From Vishniacozyma victoriae (taxonomy: Eukaryota > Basidiomycota > Tremellomycetes > Tremellales > Bulleribasidiaceae), in NCBI GenBank assembly GCA_017654735.1, contig JADPYG010000006.1, positions 62,001 through 126,000 of the forward strand: a DNA stretch of 64,000 bases, in the 5' to 3' direction. The position numbers were made by a program, and so were the translations under genes. Every line of letters begins with the position of its first letter. The first letter of the stretch is position 1. Below, one piece after another: positions 11,959 to 23,567 of this stretch. The notes beneath the pieces were generated by a model. That model saw only the letters and a list, made by a program, of their open reading frames with translations. It ran no database searches and had not been told where the DNA came from.

Positions 11959-13685
11959 ATGCCTTCCCACACTCAAGCAACCACTCCAGCAGTGCGGACC
12001 TCGATTGAGTCCAAGCACTATGACAACCAGGTCGAGAATGTCGAGGTTGGTTTCGACAACGAAGAAGGTCTCAAGAAAGGCGAAGTCGCAGAGGAGAACG
12101 TCGACCACTTTGGTACTGGTACAACCTACTCTCCCGAGGAGAAGGCTCTAGTCAGGAGGTTGGATTTACACATCCTACCCATCATCTGGTGCATGTACTA
12201 CATGGTATGTTCCTCCTCTCCCTCGATACGATCATGCTGACTGGTAGAACAAGACCGATCAGAACGCTATCGCCAATGCCCGACTTGACGGCTTGGAAGC
12301 AGACCTCGGCCTCACTGGTAATCAGTTCAACGTCGCCGTCTCGATCCTTTACGCCGGTTACACCTCCATGCAAATTCCCAGTAATTTGATCATGTCGAGC
12401 AAGAAGGTCCGACCATCAATTTGGATGGCTTCGTGGATGATGGCATGGGCAGCCGTTTCGGCCTGTACCGGTGCGGTTCAAAATCACACACAGCTCTATG
12501 TCGTGAGGACCCTGCTGGGTGTCACTGAAGGTAAGCTCACCTCTCTCTTCTTCGGCTTCAGCTGATCGTGCAGCCCCCTTTTATCCTGGAGCTATCTACC
12601 TGCTCTCACTTTTCTACACAAGAAAGGAGATCGCTCTTCGAATCGGTGTTTTGTACTCTGCAAACATTCTCGCCACTTCTTTTAGCGGTCTCATCGCCGC
12701 CGCGACATTCGCCACTATCGGCGGAGCTCAAGGCCTCGAAGGTTGGCGATGGCTCTTTATCATCCTCGGTAAGCCAGCTTCCTCACGATCAGAGCAGGGA
12801 CTGACATACAGGTATCGTTACGGTAGCAGTCGCCATTGCAGCTATCTTCATGCTTCCAGACCATCCTCTTACCACACGCTGGCTATCGCCCGAGCAAAGG
12901 CAGCTGGCTCACGATCGTATGTGCAGAGATACCGTCGGATTGCAAGAGAGTCGAGGCGCTATTGCCGGTTTCAAGCAAGCTCTCACCGATCCCAGGCTTG
13001 GACTCTTCGTTTTGTTCCAGACGCTCCACATGGTGCGTTATATCCGCCAATTTACCGAGTGGCTCACTGATATGACAGGCTGCCTGCGGCTTCAACTCTT
13101 TCTTCCCTACTGTGGTCAAGACGCTAGGATACTCGAACACGCTTACTTTGGTGATGGTTAGCTGTTTCCTCTCTCCGTGCATTCCTTGTGCTTACCTGTC
13201 ATACATGCCCGCCTTATTTAGTCGCCGGAGGTTTCGCTATCTACCTCGGATGGTCCAGTGGAAGACACAACGAAAAGACCTTCCATATCACCGCCGCCAT
13301 GGCCGTCGCAGCCATGGGATTCATCATGGCCGCCGCCACACTCAATACCGCTGCCCGATACATTGCCTGTTTCCTCTTCGCTACCGGAGCCTATGCCGGT
13401 AATTCAATCATCATCGGTTGGTGTTCAGCCACCTGTGGTCAGACGCCAGAGAAGAAGGCAGCAGCATTATCAATCATCAATACCGTATCAATGGCCTCCT
13501 TTATCTACACTCCTTACCTCTACCCCAAGAGTGACGCGCCCAAGTACCTCATGGCGATGGTCACCAATGCTGCGTTTGTTGTCGCTGTCATTGCCCTTGT
13601 CTGGGTTATGAGATTCTGGTTGCAGGCCAAGAACAAGCAGATGAAGAGGGACAATGCGGATGTTAGATTATTGTACGCGTACTAG
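11959..13685 (+). CDS. MFS permease, Dal5/allantoate-type anion:cation symporter family
   Basis: Plasma-membrane transporter of the fungal Dal5-like MFS family, which carries carboxylate-type substrates such as allantoate, nicotinate, pantothenate or biotin precursors; the substrate cannot be called. Introns at 12205-12247, 12531-12573, 12769-12811 and 13033-13078 join cleanly. Family features: RRLDLHILPIIW before TM1, QIPSNLIM after TM2, VRTLLGVTEAPFYPGAIY (TM4), a GWRWLFIILG loop and FLATGAYAGNS-like TM10 (FLFATGAYAGN). The fifth intron is abnormal. The expected junction between LTLVM and CPPYLVAG would use a 46-nt intron 13157-13202 that ends in AT instead of AG. The only in-frame canonical alternative I found (13188-13221) removes the conserved CPPYLV. 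The gene may therefore be damaged, alternatively spliced or affected by a sequence error. Confidence 0.85.
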
Positions 13686-14442
13686 GCGGGTGTTTGCGAA
13701 GGGATTGTAGTTTGGGATTCAGTGAACGCAAAGCCAAGGGTGTATCAGAGTGTCTCCAGTTCTGGTCGTAGCCGTATGTAGAAATGTAGAAACAAAGAAG
13801 ATATGCAGTCAAGTGATACAGAAACTCAAGATGAATGTGGCGCCGGGAATACGCTCGGTTTTCGGAAGGGATGGCGGAGTGCTGTACCTTGATTCAGGGT
13901 CCAGGGTCCAATTTAGTAAATTGAACGCGACGTAAACAACAAACAAAACAAACATGTTCCATCGGACGGGTCTCAGATTGATATGGTGGTGTATAGGGAG
14001 TATAGAGGGTAGTAGCAGAGTGATGATGCAACTGGAAACGTACAAAGGGCTAAAAGCAGCATCATCCATTCACAGGACAAAGGATAGGCATGCGGTTCAA
14101 GGGTCACTGCCCCTTTGTAGGATGAAACAGAAACAGACCCCGTTTTCGCATACACTCTGAAGCTCGGACCTCTTTGTCTTTAATCATCACTCTTTCCGTT
14201 ATTAGCACTGACCACTTACTGTATCACACTCCTTTACCACAGTAAATCCAATTGCACCATCTACCCCGTACGAAGATCATCTCATCGCACGGAAATCACA
14301 TTCATTCCAACTACGCTCCTTTGCAGACGATCAACACTATCGATATCAATCAACAATCCGATTCATTACTAGGTGCAGGTTGTCAACGTTCAACCCTCGA
14401 CCTCCTTTTTGATTACAACACACATTCAGACATCGGTCAACA
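13686..14442. other. Intergenic, permease 3' / expansin-like gene 5'
   Basis: 757 bp. The proximal 250 bp before 14443 are pyrimidine- and A-rich, without in-frame ATGs joined to the gene, and suit a promoter plus long 5' leader. No other feature was recognised. Confidence 0.5.
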
Positions 14443-15731
14443 ATGAAGTCGGCCTTTATCTCACTCCTTCTCCTCGCCATCCCCACCGCTTTGGCCAGCA
14501 ACCATGGAAACCGATTGACACGTAAACATCAAGCTCGGGCCGCTCATGCTCAAATCGACCAGGAGTTGATTGAAAAGAGGAGTAACTTGGAAGTCAGGGA
14601 TGAACATAATCATACCTTGACCAAGAGGGCTTTCAGTGGTCGAGGAACCTTCTACTATACCGATGTTGGACTTGGTGCTTGTGGTGAGTTGTTATGGAAC
14701 GGATATACCCAAAGGATGTGCTGACGCTATCCTCCTCCTTCCCGACCGCTCTACCACACTACATTTTCTCTTCCCCCTCACTCTGTGCCCTTATCCCGCT
14801 TCGACTACACAGGTCAACTATCGCAGAACAGTGAATTCACCGTTGCTTTGAGTAAGTTTTTTTCGGAACAATTTTTGGATGAATATCGAGCTGACATTCA
14901 GACACTGCGCAATACGGTGGAGGATGTAAGCCCGATGACTCACAGCACTATGCGCCATACTGACCCATAGACCCTGGCCCCGAGTGCTTCAAGTCTATCA
15001 CCATCTCTGCCAATGGTCAAACCCGAAGCGCTGTCATCAAGGATCAATGTCCTACCTGTGGTTACGGTGATCTAGAGTAAGTCCGCTTTGAACGGTTTGG
15101 AAGGACCTAGCTGACAATCCAGTTTGTCCCCAGGTGTAAGCCTTGTCCGGTCCCAGTAAAGCGCAGTACTAACAAACAGCTATTCAAGCAATTCGCCGAC
15201 GAGGGTGCCGGAGTTATTTCCATCACTTGGTGGTTCGGTGATAGTGAGCCCGCACAGCCATCTCCTCCTCCTCCTGCCCCTACTTCGACCTGGACCCCAC
15301 CTACCTCGACCTGGACTCCTCCCCCACCCACCTCGACATACGTATGGGTTCCTCCCACTTCGACTTCCACCTGGGTCGAGCCTTCCCCTACGTCTACCTG
15401 GAGCCCTCCCCCTCCTTCGTCCTCATCCTCTACTTGGTCCCCACCTCCCTCGTCTTCTTCTTCTTCCTGGGTCGCTCCTTCTTCGAGCAGCTCGAGCATC
15501 TTCTCTTCTGCCGCTGTCAACTCGACCAACCCTTACGCCATCGTCGCTTCGGTGTCCGAGTCCGCCACTGCTTCCGTCAGTGCATCTGCTGCTTCATCAT
15601 CCGACTCTGCCGGTGTCGGTGCCAATGGTGGTGCTCAAGCTCCCATCATGATTGGATCCAACCTCGCAGCCATTAACGGTCTCGTCACCAACTACGGTCA
15701 AATCATGGTCGTCGCCGGTGGTGCCGCCTAA
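14443..15731 (+). CDS. Secreted expansin-like / RlpA-like double-psi beta-barrel protein
   Basis: Extracellular or wall-attached protein. A signal peptide (MKSAFISLLLLAIPTALA) is followed by a propeptide-like segment ending in Lys-Arg just before the domain (TKR then AFSGRGTFYY), a likely Kex2 site. Five introns (14684-14812, 14852-14901, 14926-14970, 15077-15122, 15136-15179) join to a complete domain: FYYTDVGLGACG, VALNTAQYGGGYPGPECF, KDQCPTCGYGDLDLSPGLF, VISITWWF. A linker rich in Pro, Ser, Thr and Trp follows (repeated TSTW and PPP blocks), then a Ser-rich stretch. The last 30 residues are hydrophobic without charged residues, compatible with a GPI-anchor signal. Family members loosen cell-wall polysaccharides or act as small wall proteins; catalytic activity is not implied. 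Confidence 0.88.
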
Positions 15732-16169
15732 GTGCCCACTTCATCTCGGCATGGTCAAGTATATTTCCTTTTCAATCATTTCTCTAATCAGGGCAATCTG
15801 GACATTGTGGGGGAATGATGATTGGGACGAATTTCTTTCTTCATATTTGACGATATTATGACCGAGGATACGATATATTTATTTTATTTTATGTGTTATT
15901 AGACCTGATTTTTTCTCTTTTTCATACGGTTTGTAGGGTCAGTGACCTTAGTTAATGGTTTATACTTTGACTCGTGCATCCGTTGTTCTCACTGGGCGCA
16001 TTGTCAGTGTGATACCAGTCACTGTGTTCACTGTCTCTTGAGCACTTTTAGCAGTTTTGGCACCAACCCCGCCTCCACTTTGGATATGACGGTTTAACTT
16101 TGATTTTTGAAAATCTTTCAGTTTCTCTACTACATTTCTAATATTCATACATATACATATACCTAAGCA
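15732..16169. other. Intergenic, 3' of expansin-like gene and SYO1 promoter
   Basis: 438 bp, A/T-rich after 15860, between two plus-strand genes. It should hold a polyadenylation region and the SYO1 promoter. No coding signal was seen. Confidence 0.5.
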
Positions 16170-18760
16170 ATGGGTAAAGCACAAAAGAAGAAAAAGACTC
16201 AGGCATGGAGACATAATCCTATCCGAGTCCCCGACTCGCATCTCCCTGCTGGCAAGGGAGAGGGATCCGCGGATCCCAGTAAAGAAAAGCAGACTGTTCC
16301 GGTCCTTGCAAAGGTGCGCTTGCGTTCATCTTCACATTTTCGACCGCTATTGCAAACGCACAACTGACGATGTAGCTCAAGTCGACCGAGTATGCAGACA
16401 GAACATGGGCATGCGCAGCTATCTGTAATTTGATCCAGAATGATCCTGCTACGAGAAGGTTGTTTCAAGCAAAGAATGTCGTTGGAGAATTGATTGAGAG
16501 GTTGAGCGATGATGTCGATGAGGTCGTTGTGGAAGCTAGTGGTGCTCTCCGGTATGTCAGCTCGAGAGTCGATATTGGGGGAAGCTAATGAATAGAAATC
16601 TAGCGATTGATGGAGGACATGAGCTTTGTGCGGAAATGTTCAACAAGGGTGTTATGGCGCATATCATCGTTCTCTCCCAGAAGGTTAGCTGATTCCTACA
16701 TGTGACTCCAGGATAGAGCTGATGAAAGATATCCGGTACCATCGATTCCGTATTCGCTACCAAGCCCGATACAGAACTAACCGACGAAGCTCTACAATCA
16801 CGAAAACATTTGTTAGGCTTGACAGAAAATATCCTATCCCTGATCTGGTCAATGGGTGAAACATCCCATAAATCCCTAGAATCGTTGAACGCCGCGAACG
16901 TAGAGGGGCTACTGGTGAAAGTGCTAGATGGACGAGCGGTCTTGGGACCAGCTGTAGCCGTCGCTGCTGGTACGTCCCCCTCTTCCTCATACAAATGGGG
17001 TCCAGCTGATGAAGTAGCTCAGGCAATGTATTCGCTTTCGCAGGATAACTTTGATTTCAAGAGAAAGATGATCAATGAGCCTGCTGCTTTGGAAGTACTT
17101 GCTCAGGTCGCCAGGGACCAGGTTGCAGTCCAGAAGGAAAGTAAAGGCAAAGGAAAGAAGGACAAGGCTGGACAGGATGACAGGGATTTGCAGATGTTGC
17201 TCAAGCTTCTCGTTTGCGGTATGTCACCCCAATTCACATGACTCATGCTGATTTATAGGTGTCTTGAGAAATGTCGTCGACTCAGGAAGCGAAGTGGATG
17301 AGCAAGTCAACATCGTCGCTATCACAAACGAGGTAGCTTTACCCATCATCAACGATCTACTCAATCTTGATTCAACACACACCGTCGCTAGAGTCTTCGA
17401 ACTCGTCAGAGAGATTGTACGTGACACTCATCATTCAATCTCTTTGCCAGTGCTGATAATGTAGCCATCACAATCGATCCCACAAGCTGGAAAAGATCTC
17501 AAGATGGATCATCGTTCGCCTGCAGAGATCGAGTTGGAATCGATCGAGAGAAGTTTGAACACTGTTGTAGTCGGACTTGAGATCCTGACGGGTATTTGCG
17601 CCGGTATCGAAGAGTCTGACGAGGTCGAGGAGGTCGAAGAACCTGGTAAGCTACCTCTTTCTATAGCCAGCGACTAGCTGACTTTTAGTAGAGGAAGATG
17701 ACGAGATGGATGAAGACCTCGAAGACGAAGACTTGATTGCACAAGGTAATGATACCAACGGCGATATCTCCGTTGCTCCAGGTGTATCAATAAATACACC
17801 CGTCACACTCTCCCACCTGCTCCAAACCCTCTCCCTACCCCAGCGTCTCAGCACATTATCTTCCCTCACCCCCCTCTCATTCCCCCCATCCTCGTCAACA
17901 CCTTCACCACATCCACCAACCACCTCTTTACTATCAACAATCCACCTGCGAGCTCTCGAGGCACTTAATAATCTACTATTAACGACCGTCGCTGGTGACG
18001 CATATCAACCCGCCTCAATCCCATCACAGGGTGTTTGGGATACGTTATTCAAGATTGTGGAAATGATCGCTTCTGAGCCTGCAGTCATTTCGGCAAAGGG
18101 ACACGAGATGAGAGGAGAAGTATTGGAGATGGCGACAGGTTGTCTGTGGGGTATTGTCAAGCTCGCTTCTGATGAGATTGTAAGTCTTCCTTAAACCTTG
18201 ATGCGGAAAGAGACTGACAAATAGACTGTTGCGGAATCACAAGTCAAGCTATTGATTGACATTCTACCATCCTTGAAATCAGATGCGGCAAGAACAAGAG
18301 TCATCGAGACTCTAGCATTACTTGCATCCCGCCAAAACGTCTCCAACGAGGAGAACAAGGTCAGTCACTCATTTGATCCTATATGTGAGCATAATGGCTA
18401 ATATGTAGGCAATTGGAGATTTCTTCATTTCATCCCTTTCAGCTCCACCATCCACCACCCTCACTCCCGAAATATTAGTATCAGTCCTAAACGCAATAAT
18501 CGATATTTACGCAGATGAAGATCGATCATACGACGTCAACTTCGTAAAGAGCGAATACCTCAAATCCCTCTCATCACAAGTCAATCGAGTTAGGAACGAC
18601 GTAAGTCCCATACCCGATCATGTATAGCACGGACAAAAGACTGACGGGGTAGATGAAAAAGATTGATAGACGTAAAGACCGAGAATTGAGAGCTAGGGGT
18701 GAAGAGACATATGAGAATTTGGTGGCTTTCATCAAATATCGACGTAGTATCGGGCGTTAG
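16170..18760 (+). CDS. SYO1: SYO1/HEATR3-type symportin, importer of ribosomal proteins L5 and L11
   Basis: ARM/HEAT-repeat chaperone that co-imports Rpl5 and Rpl11 with importin beta-2 for 5S RNP assembly. The basic N-terminus MGKAQKKKKTQAWRHNPIR is the family's nuclear-localisation segment. Helical repeats follow, e.g. WACAAICNLIQNDPATRRLF and VVVEASGALRNLAIDGG. A long acidic insertion near the middle (EESDEVEEVEEPEEDDEMDEDL) is a hallmark of the family, and the end NLVAFIKYRRSIGR matches its conserved C-terminus. About ten introns of 40-50 nt, e.g. around 17220-17258 and 17416-17464. The stop TAG is at 18758-18760, and the transcript probably continues into the snoRNA-bearing introns that start 20 nt later. 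Confidence 0.88.
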
Positions 18761-18820
18761 TCCAACATCAAGGATTGATCGTCAGTATCCTTCCCACTGA
18801 TTCTTGTCTCCACAAACAAA

Positions 18821-18910
18821 AGCGACCCGATGATGAGCAAAACTTTATCAAGCTCAACAGTCAGACCTAAAGAATGTTGATACTCCTTCTTCAACCCTCT
18901 GAGGGTCGCT
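18821..18910 (+). ncRNA. C/D-box snoRNA, copy 1
   Basis: Terminal stem AGCGACCC (18821-18828) pairs perfectly with GGGTCGCT (18903-18910). Box C ATGATGA lies at 18830-18836 and box D CTGA at 18899-18902, each next to the stem as in a kink-turn. Internally, GTTGATA resembles box C' and CAGA resembles box D'. The stretch before CAGA, TCAAGCTCAACAG, is complementary to the conserved 25S/28S segment CUGUUGAGCUUGA. It differs from copy 2 by one base (CTAAAG versus CTACAG). Orphan or known yeast equivalence was not established. Confidence 0.88.
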
Positions 18911-19027
18911 CTTACATCCTTTTTATTGTGATCTTACAAGAACTTAGCTGATGTGGTAGTCCCCCAATATACAAAGAATGGTCTCAATCGTAAGTATTCC
19001 CCCCACTCTTTCTTGCCCACAAACGAG

Positions 19028-19117
19028 AGCGACCCGATGATGAGCAAAACTTTATCAAGCTCAACAGTCAGACCTACAGAATGTTGATACTCCTTCTTCA
19101 ACCCTCTGAGGGTCGCT
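19028..19117 (+). ncRNA. C/D-box snoRNA, copy 2
   Basis: Same 90-nt architecture as copy 1: 8-bp terminal stem, box C ATGATGA at 19037-19043, box D CTGA at 19106-19109 and an identical D'-side guide. It sits in the intron 18990-19167, 207 bp downstream of copy 1. Confidence 0.88.
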
Positions 19118-19239
19118 CTAACATGCTCCTCCTTGTGATGCTTATCAGGATCTAGCTGATGTGATAGAGTTCCAATCCTGGTAAAGCCATCAATTGTAAG
19201 TACTTCTCACCCTTTCTTGTCTACCTCCCCACAAATCAA

Positions 19240-19329
19240 AGCGACCCTATGATGAGCAAAACTTTATCAAGCTCAACAGTCAGACCTACAGAATGTTGAT
19301 ACTCCTTCTTCAACCCTCTGAGGGTCGCT
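19240..19329 (+). ncRNA. C/D-box snoRNA, copy 3
   Basis: Third copy in the intron 19196-19376. Terminal stem AGCGACCC/GGGTCGCT, box C ATGATGA at 19249-19255 and box D CTGA at 19318-19321. It differs from the others only by T instead of G just before box C, and it shares the copy 2 base in the middle. Both guide regions are unchanged, so all three copies should make the same guide RNA. Confidence 0.87.
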
Positions 19330-19493
19330 ATATTCCGATGTCGTAGTTCTTCACGAGAAGTCAGCTGAAACCGTAGTGTTCTAGTCTTGCCTTTGATAGT
19401 AGGATATATTTGCACATCTTTCAAAACTCCAGGATTCTAGATGCCTGGCTGCTTCTTCTTTCATGCATGCTATGTTTAATGTAATGTCTAGCT

Positions 19494-21053
19494 CTACTTC
19501 TTCTTGTTCTTGCGCTTCCTAGCTTTCCCATCCTCGGGCAGACCAACAGGTACATCCATCCAACTATCATCCTCCTCCACCACTGGCTTCTCACCTTCTC
19601 CATCGTTCCCATATAGCAAAGCCTCTGACTCGACAGCTTTTGCCTTGGCCTCTTCTCGAGCACGTTGTGCAGCTTCGGAGGGAGCTTCTATCGTATCGTC
19701 CTTGATCTCTGTCTCGTCTGCTCCATCGACAAAGGACCATAAAAGCGGGAACTCGCCCCTGAGCAGAGCGAACAGGAGTGGTCCGAGGACTACCATTAGC
19801 ATCAACCAGTCGATGATCAGGAAGGGGGGAGGACTCACTACAAGCAGGACTGAGGTACAGTAAAGCAGGCTGAGCCCGTCCAAAGTAACTCATAATCCAC
19901 ATACATCCCCCTAATCCCAATACATAAGAAACCATGCCCACTAGGAAATACGATCGATTGAATTTCGATTTGTTCGTTACTTCTTCATCAGGATTTGATT
20001 TAGCGAATCTGTATAAATCGAATCGGAGGCAGAGAGAGATCATGAGACCTGGGATGACGATATCTCCTAGACCTAGTAGGGCGAAGTCGGATGATGAACC
20101 TGATCGAGGAGCTAGGAGTTTGATTGGAGCATCGAGGGAGGTCGCTACGTCTACCATTACTGGTGTGCCGAATACCTGGGAATCAGCTTAATCCTTCTCA
20201 TGTCGAAAGACAGTAGTTTACCCAGAAGATATCATAGACTAGTAGAGCCGATAGTAGGACGATGGCAGTGAGGAATGAATCCAATTTGAGGAGACCCAAA
20301 GTGGAGGTGGCTAGGCATAATGCGATAAGATTCGAGAGGAGGTAGTGCCTTTGTAGCGGGATGTAGAGTAATGGAGCGCCAATTGCGATTGGCAGGAGAG
20401 CGAGGGAAGCTAGGGATATCCGAGAATGGTAGACCTCTGATTGTCAGGTGGCTTCAGAGCTGTAGTAAGAAAGCATGACCTACGCTTGAAAGAGTTGGAT
20501 ATACGGATGTGATAGTATGATGGCTTGTAGCCTAGCTTGCCCGTGACCCAATTAGCGATACTACCCAGTGTCTGCCTGTGAGCTTCCTGTTTCCGCTCCA
20601 GGCGTTCCAGCTCACATCTTGGATAGCGAACATTCCCGCTCCAGAGACTACCATTCAGCTGATTGTCTCCAGGGATCATGAGCTGGACATACAGTAAATC
20701 CCAAGGACGAAATTGATCCACTCCTTCCCCGCATACTTGATAATCAACCACATTCCCAATAACGCAACACTCCCAAAGAGGGGTATAATCAATGTATCTC
20801 CCCAAGTAAGGACCTCATCCATCGAGTTCTCATCATCATATGCCTCATCTTCATCAGGATCGGGAATGGCCTGCTTGGCTTTCAATCGAGCTGCCCGAAG
20901 ACGTTTGGTAGATTCAGGTGTCTGTTCATCAGCTATGTCCCTGTGGGCTGATCAGCTTACCTTCAAAGACTTGAATGATCCGAGGACTAATGGAATTGTC
21001 GCTTGGACTAAGAGCGAGGCATATGCCCGAATGGCCTCTGCTGATTGAGCCAT
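19494..21053 (-). CDS. Signal peptide peptidase (intramembrane aspartyl protease)
   Basis: ER membrane protease (GxGD family, HM13/SPP) that cleaves signal-peptide remnants and tail-anchored proteins. Both catalytic motifs are present: YDIFWVFGTPVMVDVA, with YD on the TM6-equivalent (split by an intron at 20160-20220), and LLGLGDIVIPG, carrying GLGD. The PAL motif follows as AQPALLYL. About nine membrane segments can be traced. The N-terminal part (MAQSAEAIRAYASLLVQATI) matches fungal orthologs, with an acidic loop (DPDEDEAYDDENSMDEVLTW). The C-terminus ends in Lys-rich KARKRKNKKK, a KKxx-like ER-retention tail. The start is at 21053. It converges on the snoRNA region. Confidence 0.9.
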
Positions 21054-22466
21054 TATGTATGTAGGTCCGAGTGTCACAGTTACCTTTAACCTTGTCATGG
21101 ATCGTTAAAGGTGGAGTTGCACGTGGCAGTCAAGAGTGGCGCTTTGACGATCATGAGTCGACTTTTTCGCGTCTTGAGCGTTTACTATATTCTCTCTCGG
21201 TAATCATCGACGCGACTCGGGTAAACGATATGCCAAGAGACTCTCAGTTCATTACCGATGCACCACCTACCAATACCAGCCACGGATTTGCCGTGACGGA
21301 GAAAACCCTGTTTCAAGATTCAGACCAAAGCGCCCGAGAACAGCTATGACCTGTACCTGACGTAGAATTTCAGCTTGGTAAAAGGGTTTTCGGAAGTCCT
21401 TTGATCGGGGTAAAGGGACTTTGTTCGGAACATTGAGTATGTGGAGCAGTATCTACGGTAACGCCCTTTCGGCTTAACAAGGGGGCGGCTGGTCGTTGTC
21501 ACCGGGAAACGTGTCCGCTTAGACCTTGTTGTGTTTAACGGATCGATTATTCAGATGGTCCGTGTATCTTTTTCAGAGTAGCTCTGCTCGGCTCCCAACC
21601 TTGACTACAGTACCTTCCTTTCAATTCCATACACACAACACTGATACCCCTGTCCTGAGTGAAGATGGCCACTAGTGCCGACCTTACCCTTACTTTCCAT
21701 CGTCACCATCTCCGCCCCTTCGCTACCCAACATACCTTCGGAGACGGGGATGTAGTCCCCACCTGACCTTCCTTTCAGTACGGTAACTTTGTGAAATTTC
21801 CTGAAATCTTCAACACACCCTTTCCCTTGAAATGATGATACTAAAAGAGTCAACTGCCGCATAGACCCTCTTTTTCTTCCCTCCCTCCCTCCTTTTTTTT
21901 GTCTACATCGTAAAATTTGTAACCTGTACAGTCAATACGTCTCCACATTGGATACAATAAGCACCTAGCAGGTACACTACGCGGAAGAAGAAAGTCGACA
22001 TCCTTCCATCCGGCAGTCCCGGATTACGACTACGCTCCACTCAACGATTTACAAAGCTTCTACCAACAAAAGGATTTCAATCATCGTCGATCGATCATGT
22101 TTCCATAAAGAGGTGACAAGCGGTGACTGTCAATAAAAAGAAAGACAATAAGACCAAGACGCGAAGCTGTGTTGTGTTGTGTGTCAAATCTGTGATTTTT
22201 GTGAGTTGCTTCCTTCCTCTAAACCTTATCCCATTCCTCTCATTCCCCAGCTGGAGGACTCCATCATCCCTCGTTCCTCTCCATACTTCCTGAGATGTTG
22301 ACTCAGCCTCTTATTGTCTTTTAGCTAGCAGCTGACGGTTGAGTCAGCTTTGAATAAGTGGGGTCGCCAATGCCGATAAATATATAAGATCGACACAAAT
22401 CGAGTGACTACCTTCATCATCCCATCTATCTTTCCCATCGATACACACCAAGCATCTATCGATACA
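21054..22466. promoter_or_regulatory. Long divergent intergenic region
   Basis: 1.4 kb between the divergent starts of the peptidase and a basic low-complexity protein. Short open frames here lack coding character. Notable texture includes an octo-T run near 21893 and a GTTGT repeat tract near 22167-22182. It may contain long 5' UTRs; nothing specific could be assigned. Confidence 0.45.
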
Positions 22467-23567
22467 ATGCAATGCCTCCAGCTTACGATGGACTTCATCA
22501 TCTCGCTCGCCTACTGGAATCAACATGTAAGTTCCCACCTGGGACAGGAGCTGACTGTAGCCTGAAGCTGAACCACTTCTGGCTGCTGCGAATCGAGAGT
22601 ATCCACCTTCGGATACAGTCATTACAGCTCCTACACGACGACCCCAGCCCCTCGGAGCAGGCACCACCCAGTCCTCTTCCTCTTCCATCGGCGGCCTTAC
22701 TAAAGCTGGTCACAGCCCTTCCATATCTCGTGTATCCCAAGAGAGACTCAAGAGGAACGAGACGATCTCGCTCACATTCTCTGGGTAAGTCCAACCCACG
22801 TAGTCAAGCTAATCATCAGCCGAATGAGACCTCTTCGAACCAGTCAACCACCTACTCCATCTACCGCCCACTCTCGCCAATTCCCAATCATCCACAGATC
22901 CACTTCATCCACCTCTACCCCGTTACCCAAAATGCGATTACCAATGCCCCCATTCGCATTCTCGACCCTCGATACCCGAGACTCCAGCCCCGAGAGGGAA
23001 GGATCCAAGACTCAACCCCTCCCTACTCCTGTCCTTACCCGACCACCCAACCCAGTTCCAATGGCTCGATCAGTATCCGAACCACAGGGATTATCGGATA
23101 TGAACCAATTCGCTGCCCATCAAATCGCTAGAGGTCGATCGGGTAGTATTTCGGTAGACAGGGGTCGAATGAATCGACCAAGAGCAGCGACTGGAACGAT
23201 GACTGCGGCTGAACGACTTGCGAACCTACCCACTCCCCTCAGTTTCGGTGAGATGAGACGAGGTAGAAGTCCGGGTCCGCGATCTGCTGGACTCGGTTCC
23301 GGTAGACCATCACCTCTGGGCCTCACTCCTCGACCTCTGCTCCCAGCTCGATCCATCTCCAACGACCTCCTCAATGCCCCGGATGTTCCTACCGATGTCG
23401 ATCAGGAATCCGCCGAGAGTGAGGTACCCCACGAGATGGCACCCCAGGCCGAGGTCGCGGAGGAAGAAGGTGTAATAAGGCGAGACCTAGGATTAAGGGG
23501 GGTATTTCCCAGTAGGCGAGGTCAGAGGAGGGGACGACCAGGTAGAGGCAGAGCCATTACCCACTAG
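22467..23567 (+). CDS. Hypothetical Ser/Pro/Arg-rich protein
   Basis: Not recognised. Two short introns (22527-22560, 34 nt; 22785-22819, 35 nt) link ATG 22467 to the stop at 23565-23567, giving about 343 residues. The frame stays open through low-complexity sequence and both introns have good signals, so it is probably real. The N-terminus is hydrophobic (LQLTMDFIISLAYW). The rest is disordered, with many basic-Ser-Pro sites (RGRSGSIS, RRGRSPGPRS, LPARSISNDLL) resembling phosphorylation and 14-3-3-type sites. The end is Arg/Gly-rich (RRGQRRGRPGRGRA), which may bind nucleic acid. No domain is visible. Confidence 0.7.

Larger units (their letters stand above)
18761..19400 (+). other. Non-coding exons and three snoRNA-bearing introns downstream of SYO1
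   Basis: Three consecutive introns can be drawn at 18781-18959, 18990-19167 and 19196-19376, each with a GT donor, a branch-like AGCTGAT or CAGCTGAA and an AG acceptor. They are separated by exons of only 30 and 28 nt with no coding potential. Each intron carries one copy of the same 90-nt C/D-box snoRNA about 40 nt upstream of the branch site, the usual spacing for intronic snoRNAs. The first donor lies 20 nt after the SYO1 stop, so these are either 3' UTR introns of SYO1 or a separate host transcript. Confidence 0.75.

Noticed and set aside
15107..15651. Open frames on both strands over the Pro/Ser linker of the expansin-like gene
   Set aside because: They arise from the repeated CCT/TCC codons of the linker; only the spliced plus-strand frame connects to the signal peptide and domain.
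18821..19329. Three evenly spaced 90-nt repeats considered as a CRISPR array or minisatellite
   Set aside because: Copies lie in separate introns with splice signals, spacers are about 120 nt and similar to each other, and the repeats fold as C/D snoRNAs.
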